A stretch of 64,000 nucleotides of DNA from JBGQMW01 sp963769845 (GCA_963769845.1 CAVYNL010000020.1:13574-77573), one strand, 5' to 3'; positions 54,843-64,000 are shown, numbered from the stretch's first letter. Made by a program: numbers and translations. The notes: generated by a model from the sequence alone, not told the origin.

Positions 54843-57800
54843 TAGCTTGGCACTTCCTGGAATTTCATTGAAATAACGTTCGAAACTCCGTTCTGTCCGT
54901 AAACGCCGTAGACTCTCTGTGCCTTGTTCACCATTTCGGGCTTCAGAGTGATGACTATGAATTGTGTCTTGTCTGACTCTTCCAGCAGGAGGTCGGCCAG
55001 TTTCGACACGTGGAAAGCGTCAAGGTGAGCATCTATCTCGTCTAGAATGTAGAATGACGCGGGTGTGAACTCTTTCAGTGCGAACAGGAACGCGACTGCT
55101 GCGACGGATCTTTCGCCGCCGCTGGCTCCGCTTACGACGATGGAGGGCTTGTTGATGAATTGGACCATCATGTCGATCCCTCCTGAGAACGGCTCTTCGG
55201 TGTTCTCGAGTTTGAGTGTGGCGGTTCCGCCTCCTGTGACCTTTGAGAAGTATCTTTGGAGGTTCTGGTTGATTTTCTCGAAGGCATCCATGAACACTTT
55301 CCTTTTCTTGTGTTCGATTTCGTCCATGAACTGGAGTATGGCCTGCTTTTCCTTTTCAAGCTCATTCATTCTGATCGAGAGTTCTTTGTACCGTGAGATC
55401 TGCTCATCATAGTGCGACAACGCGAGTTGGTTTACGGCTCCTATCCGTTCAAGTTCGAGCTGCATCATTCTGATGGAGGCCTGCGCGTCTTCGACTTGTT
55501 TCTGGGTTACCTCTATTGGCTGATCATGGCCCAAGAGCTTCAACTGGTTTCGATATTGTTCCAACTGCAGGTTCGAGGTTTGAACGTTAAGTTGAAGCTG
55601 ATTGAACAGCCGGTCAACCTGCTCGTATTCTGTGTCGAGTTTCCGTAGTTCTTTGTCTATGTCATCGATTTGGCTTGTGAATTTCTTGGTTTCTTCCCTC
55701 GCTGAGAAGACGCTCTTGGAGAGTTCAACGCGACTTCTCTCTAATTCCACGAGTTCTTGCTTGAGGGCTTCTCTCTCCTGGAGTGCGGTTTCTACTTCTT
55801 TCTCTACTTTCGTAAGTTGTTGGTCCACTTTTGATACTTGGATTTTTGAGTTCTGGTATCCTACTCTGAGTACATTGTCGAACTTGGATTGAAGGGTTGA
55901 GAGTTCGGTATGGACGGTGCCTTGCTTTTGTCTCAGGACGATTATTTCTTCAGCTAGTTTTTCCCTTTTCACTTCCATTTCTTGAATGTGCCCTGGGTCA
56001 GTCTTTTTTCTCAATGCTCCTAGCTCGATCTGGAGTTTCCGTATGTCTTTCTGGATTGTGCTTCTCTCGGCTCTGTGTATCCACATCTGTGACTTTTCGT
56101 TCTCAATCTCTTTGTTTATACGTTCAATGGTCTTCTCAACGTGCTTGACGTTGAGCCTGTTTCTTCTTATGTTTCTTTTCACTCTGACAATTTCTCTCTC
56201 CAATGTGAGTATGGCTTCTGACAGGCGTGCGATTTCGACGCGAGTCTTGTCGATTTCGTCCTCGAATGATACTATGTCGTTCCCTCTTCTAGAGAGATGC
56301 TGTTGAAGAGCGTTGACGGCTTCGTCGAGGCTTTTTATGGCCGCGTCGCTGGGGATTATCGTTGAGAAGTCTATGGGTGCGCGATAGTATCCGCCTTCGA
56401 AACCTCCTCCTGTTTCATAGAGGTCCCCGGCGACGGTGACTGCGCGGTAGCCTTGACCTGAAACTGTGAAAGCGGTCTTCTCGTTCTCAACGATCAACGT
56501 GTCTCCGAGTACAAAACGAATTGCGGGTTCGTAACTCTTCTCGGATTTCACGAAGTATTGTGCGGCCCCCGTTACCCCTTTTTCTTTGGCTGGAAGCTTG
56601 AGTTGCCTGGCGTTCGCTGCTGCTTCGAGCGGGATTATCTTTATTCTTCCCAGCTTCATTTTTCTCAAGGTTTCGGTGCACGTAAAGGCAGAATCGAGGT
56701 CTTTCACGATTATTGCGTCAAGCCAGCCAGCCGCCGCGGCCTCGATTGCCCGTTGATAAGTCTTCTCAAGTTTTACTAAGTTTCTTAGTCTGCCCATTAC
56801 TCCTGGGATCACGCCTAGTTCTCCCAGTTCCTCTATGCTCCTGAGGGCTTTCTCTTCGGCGGCCACGGTTTCTGCAAGTTCTTTCTGTGTCGCAAACTCT
56901 ACAACTGCTTCCCGAGCCGAGTCGGCAATTTTGCCAGCTTCAGTGATTTCGACCTGCACTGCTTCTCTTTGTACGATTCTTCTTTCCAGCGTTCGTTCTA
57001 GGTTCTTGAGCCGGTCTTTCTGTTCTTTCTGAACCTTTTCGAGTTCAGAGAATGATTTTTCGAGTTCATTCAGTGTGCCTGAGAACCTTTCCTTTCGGTT
57101 GCTGAGGTCTCTGGCTCTTCTTGCGCGTACTTTTATGGCCGTCTGATTTTCGAAGTATTCGGACCTCAGGAATGCGAGGCGCTTGTTGTCCGCTTCCAGT
57201 TTGAGCTCTATTTCGCGTATTCTCTTACTGTTTTCCCCGAGGTTTTCCCAGAGTTGTGCGGCTTCTTTGGCAAGATTGTCGTGTTCTGCTTGTCTTAGGT
57301 TTATTTCTCCAGAAAACTTTTCATGTTCACTCCTTTGATGTTTGATACCGAGCCGATTTTCGTGTATTTCTTTCTGAATGGACTGGTGCTGCTGGAGGTT
57401 GTTCTCTTTTATCTGCTTCAAACCTTCAAGGCTGGTCTTACCGGAGCTTATTTTTGAGGCAAGTTCGGTCAGTTTTGATTTGAGTTCGCCGATTTTGACT
57501 TGGACTCGTAGTACCTGTGACCCGCCTCCTTCAACTATTTCCGAGCTGAGTTTTCGCCATTCACCTTCGACTTCTCTTCTTCTTGACCTTCGCTCATCGC
57601 GCAGTTGTCTCAGCTTGTCGACGTTGATTCTTACTTTTTCAGCATTTTTTGATGCCTCTTCGGCCTTCTTCTGCATCAATGTTATGTCGTATGAGATCCT
57701 GACTGTTTCAAACTTCTTTATCTCGCCGTGGATGAAGTTGGTTCTCAGAAGCTCGTTGCGTTCTCTTTCCAAGTCGTCTAATCTTCGCTGAACCTCGTCT

Positions 57801-58396
57801 ATTCTTCCCATGGCTGTCCTGATCGAAATGTCTGCTGTTCGAAGCTTTTCTTCTGCTTCAGCTTTTTCGCTGTCATATTGGCCTATACCCACGAGGTCTT
57901 CGATGATCTTGCGTCTTTCCATAGGGGAAATGTCTGTCAGGCGGGTTATTGTTCCCTGAAGGATTATGTTCTGGCTCGTGGAGCTTATTCCAGCCATGGA
58001 GAGGATTTCTAGTGTGTGGATTCGTGAGATTCTTCTACCGTTAAGCCTGTACACGCTTTGGCCGTTTCTGTAGACCTCTCTTGAGACGGTTACTGTCTGG
58101 GTGTCGACAGCCATGCGCCCGTCGGAATTGTCGAATTGGGTTATCACTTTTGCCATTTTGGCTTTTTCCAGACCGGCCTTTTCTGACCCGTGAAAAATGA
58201 GTTTTGCCGCGTTTTCTGCTCGTAGTCTTCTTGTGCTTAACTCGCCCAGTGCGAAGAGGAGGGCGTCAAGGATGTTTGTTTTTCCGCTTCCGTTGGGTCC
58301 CGTGATAGCAGTGAACCCCTTGTCTAAAACTACCTTAACAGTCTGGGGCCCGAACGATTTGAAGCCTTTAACCTCTATTCTTTTAATGTAGGGCAT
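54842..58396 (-). CDS. smc: Chromosome condensation ATPase SMC
   Basis: The protein has 1,184 aa, the standard length. Walker A is GPNGSGKTN (33-41) in the N-terminal head, with Q-loop ILQGTITR. Two long coiled coils (about 170-510 and 690-1030) flank the hinge, which begins near IEELGELGVIPGVMGRL (about 520). The C-terminal head has the signature SGASGGERS (about 1087) and Walker B FYILDEIDAHLD (about 1115), with the SGASGGER variant in place of LSGGEK. With ScpA and ScpB it forms the chromosome-organising complex. ATG 58396 begins MPYIKRIEVKGFKSF. Confidence 0.97.
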   Translation of the reverse strand: MPYIKRIEVKGFKSFGPQTVKVVLDKGFTAITGPNGSGKTNILDALLFALGELSTRRLRAENAAKLIFHGSEKAGLEKAKMAKVITQFDNSDGRMAVDTQTVTVSREVYRNGQSVYRLNGRRISRIHTLEILSMAGISSTSQNIILQGTITRLTDISPMERRKIIEDLVGIGQYDSEKAEAEEKLRTADISIRTAMGRIDEVQRRLDDLERERNELLRTNFIHGEIKKFETVRISYDITLMQKKAEEASKNAEKVRINVDKLRQLRDERRSRRREVEGEWRKLSSEIVEGGGSQVLRVQVKIGELKSKLTELASKISSGKTSLEGLKQIKENNLQQHQSIQKEIHENRLGIKHQRSEHEKFSGEINLRQAEHDNLAKEAAQLWENLGENSKRIREIELKLEADNKRLAFLRSEYFENQTAIKVRARRARDLSNRKERFSGTLNELEKSFSELEKVQKEQKDRLKNLERTLERRIVQREAVQVEITEAGKIADSAREAVVEFATQKELAETVAAEEKALRSIEELGELGVIPGVMGRLRNLVKLEKTYQRAIEAAAAGWLDAIIVKDLDSAFTCTETLRKMKLGRIKIIPLEAAANARQLKLPAKEKGVTGAAQYFVKSEKSYEPAIRFVLGDTLIVENEKTAFTVSGQGYRAVTVAGDLYETGGGFEGGYYRAPIDFSTIIPSDAAIKSLDEAVNALQQHLSRRGNDIVSFEDEIDKTRVEIARLSEAILTLEREIVRVKRNIRRNRLNVKHVEKTIERINKEIENEKSQMWIHRAERSTIQKDIRKLQIELGALRKKTDPGHIQEMEVKREKLAEEIIVLRQKQGTVHTELSTLQSKFDNVLRVGYQNSKIQVSKVDQQLTKVEKEVETALQEREALKQELVELERSRVELSKSVFSAREETKKFTSQIDDIDKELRKLDTEYEQVDRLFNQLQLNVQTSNLQLEQYRNQLKLLGHDQPIEVTQKQVEDAQASIRMMQLELERIGAVNQLALSHYDEQISRYKELSIRMNELEKEKQAILQFMDEIEHKKRKVFMDAFEKINQNLQRYFSKVTGGGTATLKLENTEEPFSGGIDMMVQFINKPSIVVSGASGGERSVAAVAFLFALKEFTPASFYILDEIDAHLDAFHVSKLADLLLEESDKTQFIVITLKPEMVNKAQRVYGVYGQNGVSNVISMKFQEVPS

Positions 58397-58513
58397 TAGT
58401 TTTTTTGTCCTCGCCTTCTCCCAGGACGTGACTCTTATTCTGTTGTAGACGCTTTAGTTGTGTTTTTCATAAAAACATTACTTCAACACTCAGCTTTAAC
58501 ATTTATGTACTTT

Positions 58514-59038
58514 TCAGCGTCTCTTTCCTGCTTTAGGCTTGTGCTCAGCAGCTATTTTCTTTACAAAGTCCTTTACCTTTTCCTTCTCGCCATAAATTAG
58601 CAGGAATCTCTCTGCTTGTTCTACGTATGTGAGACCCTGTTCGCGGGCCAGAGTCTTCAGTTTTTGAAGAGGCAACTCGACTGATGGCGCTATTCTTATC
58701 CATGATCGCTGTCTTGGAAGCCCTGGAACAAACCTCGTCTTCTCTTCCTCTTCGTCTGACACCTTTCTGGACGCTTCGTCGATGCGGGCGAGCCATTCGT
58801 CAGCGTATTTCGGACCGAATCTTTTCTCTCCATCAGAAACGAGGTAGATCTGCACATTTCCCAGGTACTGTTCGATTTTCTGCAGGTCTTCTCCGCATTC
58901 AGCGTTGTTTTGCACGATTTTGATGACTGTCCTTGCAGTCTTCATGTTGCTTACTATTTCTGATGGAACGTCAGCCCCTCTTCTGCGAAAGTCGGCAATC
59001 ATCTCGTCGAGGACTTTCCAAACAGAAGTGTATCCCAT
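58514..59038 (-). CDS. DUF2096-like protein
   Basis: The protein has 174 aa. It begins GYTSVWKVLDEMIADFRRRGADVPSEIVSNM and contains DLQKIEQYLGNVQIYLVSDGE, matching what I remember of the archaeal DUF2096 family, of unknown function. The C-terminal half (SWIRIAPSVELPLQKLKTLA) is basic and mixed alpha/beta, possibly RNA- or DNA-binding. It sits just upstream of the smc operon on the same strand, with a gap of about 115 bases. Confidence 0.6.
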   Translation of the reverse strand: MGYTSVWKVLDEMIADFRRRGADVPSEIVSNMKTARTVIKIVQNNAECGEDLQKIEQYLGNVQIYLVSDGEKRFGPKYADEWLARIDEASRKVSDEEEEKTRFVPGLPRQRSWIRIAPSVELPLQKLKTLAREQGLTYVEQAERFLLIYGEKEKVKDFVKKIAAEHKPKAGKRR

Positions 59039-59149
59039 GAGATCTCCCCGTTTTCAAACGTGAAGACTGCATCTGCCGCCCGTTTGATTGCGGTGGTGAA
59101 AATCACGTGAATGAATAGGTTAAAAGGTTGACATTCGCTTCCTGGCGGG

Positions 59150-59689
59150 TCATCGCTTTCCGAATTTCTCTTTGAACATTATCTGATTGAGTGCCTTTCT
59201 GTCTTTCTTGGGAACATCGCCCTTAACGTGCCCGATTGGCAGGAGCGCTATTACTCTGTGCTTCTTCGGGACTTCGAGGATTTTCTTCACTTTGTCCTCA
59301 GCAGCCTTCTTTTGTTCCTTCGCGTCGAACACTCCTATCCACGAAGTGTTTAGACCTAAGCTGTGTGCGGCCAATGCCATGTTCTGAGTTGCAGCTGCGC
59401 CAGCTTCTGTGAAATGATACGGGTCTTCCTCGGTGTCAACCACAACCGCGACGCAGACTGGTGCTTCCTTTAGGCTTTGCACGAAAGTTGTGGGAACAAT
59501 CTCGCCTAGTTGTTCTTTGGTTTTCTGGTCTTTTATAACTATGAAGTTCCAAGGTTGTTTGTTAATCCATGAAGGTGCCCATCGTCCAGCTTCAAGAATG
59601 GCGGACAGTTCGTCGTCTTTCACGGCGGTGTTCTCGTACCTCGCCACCGTACGCCTGTTTTTTATGGCTTCCAAAACTTGATTATCCAT
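59150..59689 (-). CDS. Nitroreductase-family flavoprotein
   Basis: FMN-binding protein of 179 aa. It opens VLEAIKNRRTVARYENTAV with AGRWAPSWINKQPWNFIVI, the FMN site at the dimer interface. The AGAAATQNMALAAHSLGLNTSWIG helix is typical. It uses NAD(P)H to reduce nitro compounds, quinones or other substrates, or acts in F420/ubiquinone-like redox; the real substrate is not evident. A BRE/TATA-like AAACCTTTTTAAAC lies 40-60 bases upstream. Confidence 0.9.
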   Translation of the reverse strand: MDNQVLEAIKNRRTVARYENTAVKDDELSAILEAGRWAPSWINKQPWNFIVIKDQKTKEQLGEIVPTTFVQSLKEAPVCVAVVVDTEEDPYHFTEAGAAATQNMALAAHSLGLNTSWIGVFDAKEQKKAAEDKVKKILEVPKKHRVIALLPIGHVKGDVPKKDRKALNQIMFKEKFGKR

Positions 59690-59907
59690 CGTTTCATGCT
59701 TCCGTTTATTATTTATTTTTTACCCATGTTTAAAAAGGTTTAGCAGTTGCTAATTAGCTTGGCGTTCGAGTTTTCGCGATGAAATGCCGAGGAGAGCGGT
59801 TCTGCGCAGTTCTGGATGGAGGCTGGCTGGATTTTTAATATTGTTTTTTGTTTCATAAGTGTTTTAATGTTTGGACGGACTAGTTGTTTTCGCAGGGTGA
59901 ATTGGCT

Positions 59908-60126
59908 TTGAACGAACAGATCCTTCAGGCTTGCAAAGAACTGATTGATGACGCGAAAACTGGCTGTGTTGACCTCGTTTTCAAGGAGATCTGCTTAGAA
60001 ATCCTGTCACGGGCACGAAATGCCCTAACAGAACGTCAGTTTAAGCAGCTGGTTGTATACGCCAGCATAAAGATGAAAGAAAGAGCGTCCTTTGAGGTTC
60101 GCGAAGAACTGACCATGCAAAGATAA
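59908..60126 (+). CDS. Small helical hypothetical protein, 72 aa
   Basis: The product reads NEQILQACKELIDDAKTGCVDLVFKEICLEILSRARN and so on: two or three helices with a conserved-looking Cys pair. TTG 59908 is preferred because GGGTGA at 59895-59900 is then seven bases upstream. An earlier start at 59884 is possible. TTTTTAATATTG near 59833 may be its TATA box. I recognise no family. Confidence 0.5.
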   Translation: MNEQILQACKELIDDAKTGCVDLVFKEICLEILSRARNALTERQFKQLVVYASIKMKERASFEVREELTMQR

Positions 60127-60258
60127 GTGCGGCCATCTGGCTCTATCATTTGTGCGGCAGTTTGCATTCATCAGCTTGCAGAAAGCGTTCCTAACATCCG
60201 CTTACCCTGCCTCGTCCTTTTCCGTTGGGCTCAACACCCCTAGCGTGAAGCTGTGTTT

Positions 60259-60747
60259 CTAACCTATTTTGTATCCTATCTTGCGCAGGAACTCCTTTCG
60301 CGCTTTGATGTCCTTCTCAGTCTCTATGCCCTTACTCTTGAGACCGTCAACGACGCCGACTATGCCTCTGCCCTGTTCAGTTTCTGCAATTATGGCTTCA
60401 AGAGGATTTGCGGTCGCCGCGTAGACTGTGCAGACTTCATCAGTCTTTTTGACTTTGTCGAGAACGTTTATTGGATAAGCGTTTTTCAGGAAGATTATGA
60501 AGCTATGGCCACAACCTATCTCCAAAGCCTTTTTCGCGGCCATGTTTCTCAGTTCTGGGTCGGTGCCGTCATGACGTACGAGGCAAGGGCCTGAGCTCTC
60601 GCAGAAGGCTACTCCGAACTTCGCGGCAGGAACAGATGTTACGATTGCTTCGTAAAGGTCTTCGATGGTCTTGATGAAGTGCGCTTGGCCGAGTATGATG
60701 TTGCAGTTTTCTGGAGGTTCAATTCTGACAGTCTTGAAGTCCAACAT
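60259..60747 (-). CDS. Adenosine-specific kinase (DUF355 family)
   Basis: The protein has 162 aa. It shows VRIEPPENCNIILGQAHFIKT, IEDLYEAIVTSVPAAKFGVAFCESSGPCLVRHDG, GCGHSFIIFL and YAATANPLEAIIAETEQGRGIVGVVDG, the full archaeal adenosine-specific kinase pattern known from Pyrobaculum. The reported activity is binding of adenosine or adenylates and probable phosphorylation; the physiological role is not settled. Confidence 0.88.
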   Translation of the reverse strand: MLDFKTVRIEPPENCNIILGQAHFIKTIEDLYEAIVTSVPAAKFGVAFCESSGPCLVRHDGTDPELRNMAAKKALEIGCGHSFIIFLKNAYPINVLDKVKKTDEVCTVYAATANPLEAIIAETEQGRGIVGVVDGLKSKGIETEKDIKARKEFLRKIGYKIG

Positions 60748-60798
60748 TGTTTTCTCCTCGTTTTATTCTCTGTCAAGCCTGGAGCTTTAAGACTTGCT

Positions 60799-62091
60799 TC
60801 AGTTCTTCCGTCTTGCGAACCTAACTGCGAACAAGACTGTGCCGACCAGCACGATGATGGACGAAACGTAGAACACGTTTATGTACGCTGAGTGAGGGGT
60901 CAAGCCTTTTCCCACTTGCATGTCAGCGAGTGGGCCGCCGATCAGTATTCCTGCTGGTCCCCAGCTTAGTGCCATTACTGCATTGTAGGCTCCTAGAAAT
61001 CTTCCTCTTTTTTCCTTCGGAACAAGGTCACCTGCGAAGACGAGACCTACGGTCTGTATGGTCCAGAATGATACGCCGTTAAGCCCGTAGACTAGGGCCA
61101 TGGACAAGGCATCGTTGACTAGGCTGTAGAGCAATGGCGTGATTGTGGCAATTACAAATCCTGCTAGTAACACTCTTGTTCTTCCGATTTTGTCTGCCAT
61201 TCTTCCCGCTGCTAGGCTAGCGATCATTCCTCCGATTGTCCAAGCTGTAAGTATGAGGCTCATCTGGGTGTCGTTTGCGTTGAGACCACTTTTGAGGTTG
61301 ATGAAAAGGAGGAATATCTGGCTGATTGAGGACGCCCCTAGTATGATTATTGTGAGTGTTACGAGAAATGATGCGTAGCTTCTGTTGACGCTGCCCGTTC
61401 TAGGTGGCGGAGTCCTGCAATCATCCGTGGTTAGACGCTTCGGGATGTCTGAGCTTGTTTTCACGCGTCGCGAAGTTATCGCCATTATTGCGGCGCCGAT
61501 GAACAGCAAAATGGTGACTATGTAGAAGATCGTGCCGTTCATGAATCCTTGACCGTCGTTGTAGAGAAATCCCGCCAAAAGTATGCCTGCTGTTCTTCCC
61601 AGTGAGGCGATGAAGTTCATGGCTCCTATCACTTTTCCACGGGTTTCGTATGAAGTTATGTCTGTTAGCAGCGCGGCCCATCCGACGTCTGACATTGACC
61701 AGAAGAATTCTAGACATGAGAGTCCGATGACTATTGTGAGGCCTGCGTAAAGGTTGTTTCCGGCGTTGATGAATGTTCTGTGAATGAGGAATACTAGGAT
61801 ATATGCTGAAGCGGCGATCGTTTCTCCTGCTATTATCAGTTTGGTTCTGAGTTTGAGGCGGTCGCATATTCTTCCCCACAGCAGGTTTTGGCCAAGCGAT
61901 GAGGCTATCGCGTTGAATGTTCCAAGGGTCGCGGTAGAGGTGACTGTTCCCATCAGCATGAAAAGGTAGTTTATCATGAATGTGTAGAAGACTCCTCTTC
62001 TGAGGAATGTCAGAAACTCAAAAACGCTCAGGTTGAAGAACACTCGTCTGTTGGCTCGAGTTGTCGGGGCCTCGGCTTTCGTGTTTTCCAT
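60799..62091 (-). CDS. Major facilitator superfamily transporter
   Basis: Membrane protein of 430 aa with about 12 helices in two halves of six. Helix 2-3 loops carry GRICDRLKLRTK (first half) and AGRMADKIGRTRV (second half), the MFS signature. A charged central loop (TSDIPKRLTTDDC) links the halves. It is probably a proton-driven exporter of drugs or metabolites; the substrate is unknown. It starts at ATG 62091 and stands alone. Confidence 0.9.
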   Translation of the reverse strand: MENTKAEAPTTRANRRVFFNLSVFEFLTFLRRGVFYTFMINYLFMLMGTVTSTATLGTFNAIASSLGQNLLWGRICDRLKLRTKLIIAGETIAASAYILVFLIHRTFINAGNNLYAGLTIVIGLSCLEFFWSMSDVGWAALLTDITSYETRGKVIGAMNFIASLGRTAGILLAGFLYNDGQGFMNGTIFYIVTILLFIGAAIMAITSRRVKTSSDIPKRLTTDDCRTPPPRTGSVNRSYASFLVTLTIIILGASSISQIFLLFINLKSGLNANDTQMSLILTAWTIGGMIASLAAGRMADKIGRTRVLLAGFVIATITPLLYSLVNDALSMALVYGLNGVSFWTIQTVGLVFAGDLVPKEKRGRFLGAYNAVMALSWGPAGILIGGPLADMQVGKGLTPHSAYINVFYVSSIIVLVGTVLFAVRFARRKN

Positions 62092-62157
62092 TGTGCAGTC
62101 TGCCTTCTCCGGCAGGAGTTAGAGCTGCTCGTGTGTTATGATGATGGCTGGTTGTTG

Positions 62158-63264
62158 CTATATTAGGAGTTTGCCTTTCTTGTAGAATATCTTGTCGTCG
62201 GCATAGATTTCTCCGTCTTTTTTCATGTCTTTGAGTATGTCCCAGTGGATTGCTGACCTGTTCTTGCCTCCTGATTCTGGATAGGAGTTTCCCAGTGCCA
62301 TGTGTATTGTGCCGCCCATTTTTTCGTCGAAAAGCATGTTTTTTGTGAATCTTGTTATTCCGCAGTTGGTTCCGATTGCCGTTTCGCCGATGCGGTCTGC
62401 TCCTTCGATTTTCAGTGTTTGTTGTAGAAAGTCGTTGCCTTTGCTGGCCGATGCTCCGACTACTTTCCCGTCTTTGAAAGTGAGCTTTATGTCTTCAACT
62501 TCTCTGCCTGAAACGATTCCGGGGTAAGTGAATCTTATCGTTCCGTTTGCGGAGTTTTCGACTGGCCCTGTGAAGACTTCTCCGTCGGGCATGTTTTCTT
62601 TTCCGCTGCAGTTTATCCATTTTCTGTCTTCAACACTGAATGTTAGGTCAGTGTCTTCGCCGACTACGCGTATTTCCCTCGTCTTGTCCAGATGTTCGCA
62701 GATTCTCTGCTGCTGTTCGTGTACTTTCTTCCATTCTGCCACTGGGTTTTCTCTGTCGACCATGCAGCTGCTGTAGACGAAATCTTCGTACTCCGGAAGT
62801 GACATGGCAGCTTCTTGCGCCTGGGAGCTTATCGGGTACGGTAGGCCTGTCCATCTGAGTTTTCCTTCCTGCACCCGTTTGAAGAAGATCTGCATCAGTT
62901 CGCTTCGGGAGGCTTGGCTCTTCCTTATCCTTGCTGGGTCTATGTCTGAGAGCCTTTTTGGGTTGGGTTCGCAGAATATGCCTATGCTTACGTTCATGTT
63001 TTCTACTGCAAATTTCTGAAACGGTGGAACAAACGTCAGCTGATGGTCTTTCGCGTATTTGTAGAATGTGTAGTCCACGTCGAGGTTAGCATAAATCGTT
63101 GGGTACGCGTCGCATAATAGGCATTCTTTGTATATTTCATGGATCAGTGGGAAAGCCTGCTCACTGCCTTGGATCAGCACGTTCTCTTTAGGTTTTACTG
63201 CGACACTGTAGTGGACGCAGAGTTTTGCGAGGTTCTCGATTCGTGGGTCGACCATCAGGTTCAC
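62158..63264 (-). CDS. M29-family aminopeptidase (thermophilic metallo-aminopeptidase)
   Basis: The protein has 368 aa. It has the M29 fold pattern with VKPKENVLIQGSEQAFPL, NVSIGIFCEPNPKRL and metal-site residues in GEVFTGPVENSANGTIRFTYP (Glu and Asp/Glu after the PDGEVFTGP motif), then GNDFLQQTLKIEGADRIGETAIGTN, MALGNSYPESGG and RSAIHWDILKDM. It cleaves N-terminal residues from peptides. The alternative start at 63255 (MVDPRIENL) is equally plausible. A BRE/TATA-like AACCTTTTAAGC lies 35-45 bases upstream on the minus strand. Confidence 0.92.
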   Translation of the reverse strand: MNLMVDPRIENLAKLCVHYSVAVKPKENVLIQGSEQAFPLIHEIYKECLLCDAYPTIYANLDVDYTFYKYAKDHQLTFVPPFQKFAVENMNVSIGIFCEPNPKRLSDIDPARIRKSQASRSELMQIFFKRVQEGKLRWTGLPYPISSQAQEAAMSLPEYEDFVYSSCMVDRENPVAEWKKVHEQQQRICEHLDKTREIRVVGEDTDLTFSVEDRKWINCSGKENMPDGEVFTGPVENSANGTIRFTYPGIVSGREVEDIKLTFKDGKVVGASASKGNDFLQQTLKIEGADRIGETAIGTNCGITRFTKNMLFDEKMGGTIHMALGNSYPESGGKNRSAIHWDILKDMKKDGEIYADDKIFYKKGKLLI

Positions 63265-63420
63265 CGCTTGAAGAAGCTCTACAAGAGGGCGGTTCAGCTT
63301 AAAAGGTTGCCGTGGAACTATGGTGCAGTGGCTTGTGGGAGGTCCTCAGCTGGAGGCTTTGCATGTGTTTAGATGGAACAATATGGTGAGTAGTTCGGAG
63401 TACTTAGCCTAATGTTCTCA

Positions 63421-63440
63421 AGACAAATTTTATAAGTGAC
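63421..63440 (+). promoter_or_regulatory. TATA box for the zinc-ribbon miniprotein
   Basis: GACAAATTTTATAAGTGACC is a strong archaeal TATA sequence. It lies about 75-90 bases before ATG 63514, which would give a 55-60 base leader. Confidence 0.45.
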
Positions 63441-63513
63441 CCCAACCTGTTCTAGGTTCGTGTGCAAGAAGCAGTTTTTGCACAAAATCATCTAAAGGAG
63501 TTGAAATCGTAAA

Positions 63514-63657
63514 ATGGCAGAGAAAGAAATGCATAAGGCAGTTTGCGCTGAATGTGGAAAGGAATGTGAAGTTCCATTCAAGCCTGACCCAAGCAGGCCG
63601 GTTTACTGCCGAGAATGCTGGTCGAAGAAAAGAACAACAACAAGAAGAAGATTCTAA
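63514..63657 (+). CDS. 47-aa zinc-ribbon miniprotein
   Basis: ATG 63514, with GGAG about ten bases upstream, opens a 47-aa protein that reads MAEKEMHKAVCAECGKECEV, then PFKPDPSRPVYCRECW and a basic SKKRTTTRRRF tail. Two CxxC pairs form a zinc ribbon of the kind seen in the DEAD-box-helicase-associated CxxCGxxCxVPFxPxxxxPVYCxxC family. A basic tail suggests nucleic-acid contact. Its own strong promoter indicates real expression. Confidence 0.8.
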   Translation: MAEKEMHKAVCAECGKECEVPFKPDPSRPVYCRECWSKKRTTTRRRF

Positions 63658-63900
63658 GTCAAGCTGATCGATTCTGCTGAGAATCATCTTTCTAACCCCT
63701 TTTCTCACATTAGAGCTAACTCTGCAAGTTCCATCCCGTTCTTAGGGCTGACTTCCCCCGCAAGGGCGAGTATGACCCTGTTTCTACTTTGGAAGGCCCG
63801 CTTGGAATTCGGCTTTACTTCTTGAACACGTTTTTATTTCTGGTAAGCTACCGAAACCTCTAAATTTCATTTGTATGTTCTCTTCTCGATGAAGCAGCTA

Positions 63901-63974
63901 GGGCCGGTAGTTCAGTTGGTATGAATGCCTGACTTGCACTCAGGAGGTCTGGGGTTCAAGTCCCCACCGGTCCA
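63901..63974 (+). tRNA. tRNA-Ala (UGC)
   Basis: A complete 74-nt cloverleaf: acceptor GGGCCGG/CCGGTCC, anticodon stem CCTGA/TCAGG with loop CTTGCAC (anticodon TGC), T stem TGGGG/CCCCA. The G3-U70 wobble, the main alanine identity element, is present. CCA is not encoded. There is no intron. Confidence 0.95.
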
Positions 63975-64000
63975 CTCTATTCTAGAAAGCGCGCGCGCTC

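Noticed and set aside
1..64000. CRISPR array, insertion sequence or prophage
   Set aside because: No regularly spaced short repeats, transposase, integrase or phage structural genes are seen. The only long direct repeats are the archaellum promoter element, archaellin paralogues and surface-protein repeats.

Overview
The window is archaeal chromosome. It carries eukaryote-like ribosomal proteins (L7Ae, S28e, L24e, L18e, S8e), RNA polymerase subunits RpoD and RpoN, SRP19, the mevalonate/IPK lipid pathway, an archaellum, GGTGA-type ribosome binding sites with many GTG and TTG starts, and an intron-rich tRNA-Glu. The gene order and an N-terminal sensor module shared by two proteins fit a TACK-group archaeon, probably Bathyarchaeota (inference; no database was searched).

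Layout. 1-3.2 kb: a winged-helix regulator, L7Ae-S28e-L24e, initiator tRNA-Met and a candidate structured RNA. 3.2-6.7 kb: a GT4 glycosyltransferase, a hypothetical protein and a TrmB-type regulator. 7.0-10.1 kb: four archaellin genes on the plus strand, in the order A-B-B-A. 10.3-12.1 kb: a PAS plus TPR-like protein. 12.1-20.5 kb, minus strand: archaellum stator and motor genes (FlaC/D-like, a FlaD/E-like paralogue, FlaG, FlaF, an Ig-like PEF-anchored protein, FlaH, FlaI, FlaJ). 20.8-26.9 kb: a small membrane-anchored protein and a giant four-repeat surface protein. 27.5-31.4 kb: a multi-PAS/GAF histidine kinase with a receiver protein. 31.8-39.9 kb: mixed metabolism and membrane genes, including tRNA-Glu, an HExxH protein, a methyltransferase, an ABC exporter, a dipeptide-epimerase-like enzyme, GlpX-type FBPase, three short proteins and a surface protein. 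40.2-53.5 kb: S13-S4-S11-RpoD-L18e-L13-S9-RpoN-enolase-S2-MEMO-mevalonate kinase-IPK-IDI2-GGPP synthase-GltX-SRP19, with S8e facing it. 53.5-58.4 kb: smc-scpA-scpB condensin operon. 58.5-64 kb: DUF2096-like protein, nitroreductase, adenosine-specific kinase, MFS transporter, M29 aminopeptidase, a zinc-ribbon miniprotein and tRNA-Ala.

Two things stand out. First, a roughly 78-bp two-block element with a perfect 15-bp palindrome lies upstream of both archaellum operons (16230-16307 and 20508-20586). It looks like a shared promoter/operator. Second, at least nine single-base frameshifts break otherwise intact genes, including single-copy mevalonate-pathway genes. The simplest reading is indel error in the sequence, although the two adjacent broken archaellin genes could be biologically real. 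Frameshifted genes are annotated over their full inferred span, with the break position stated.
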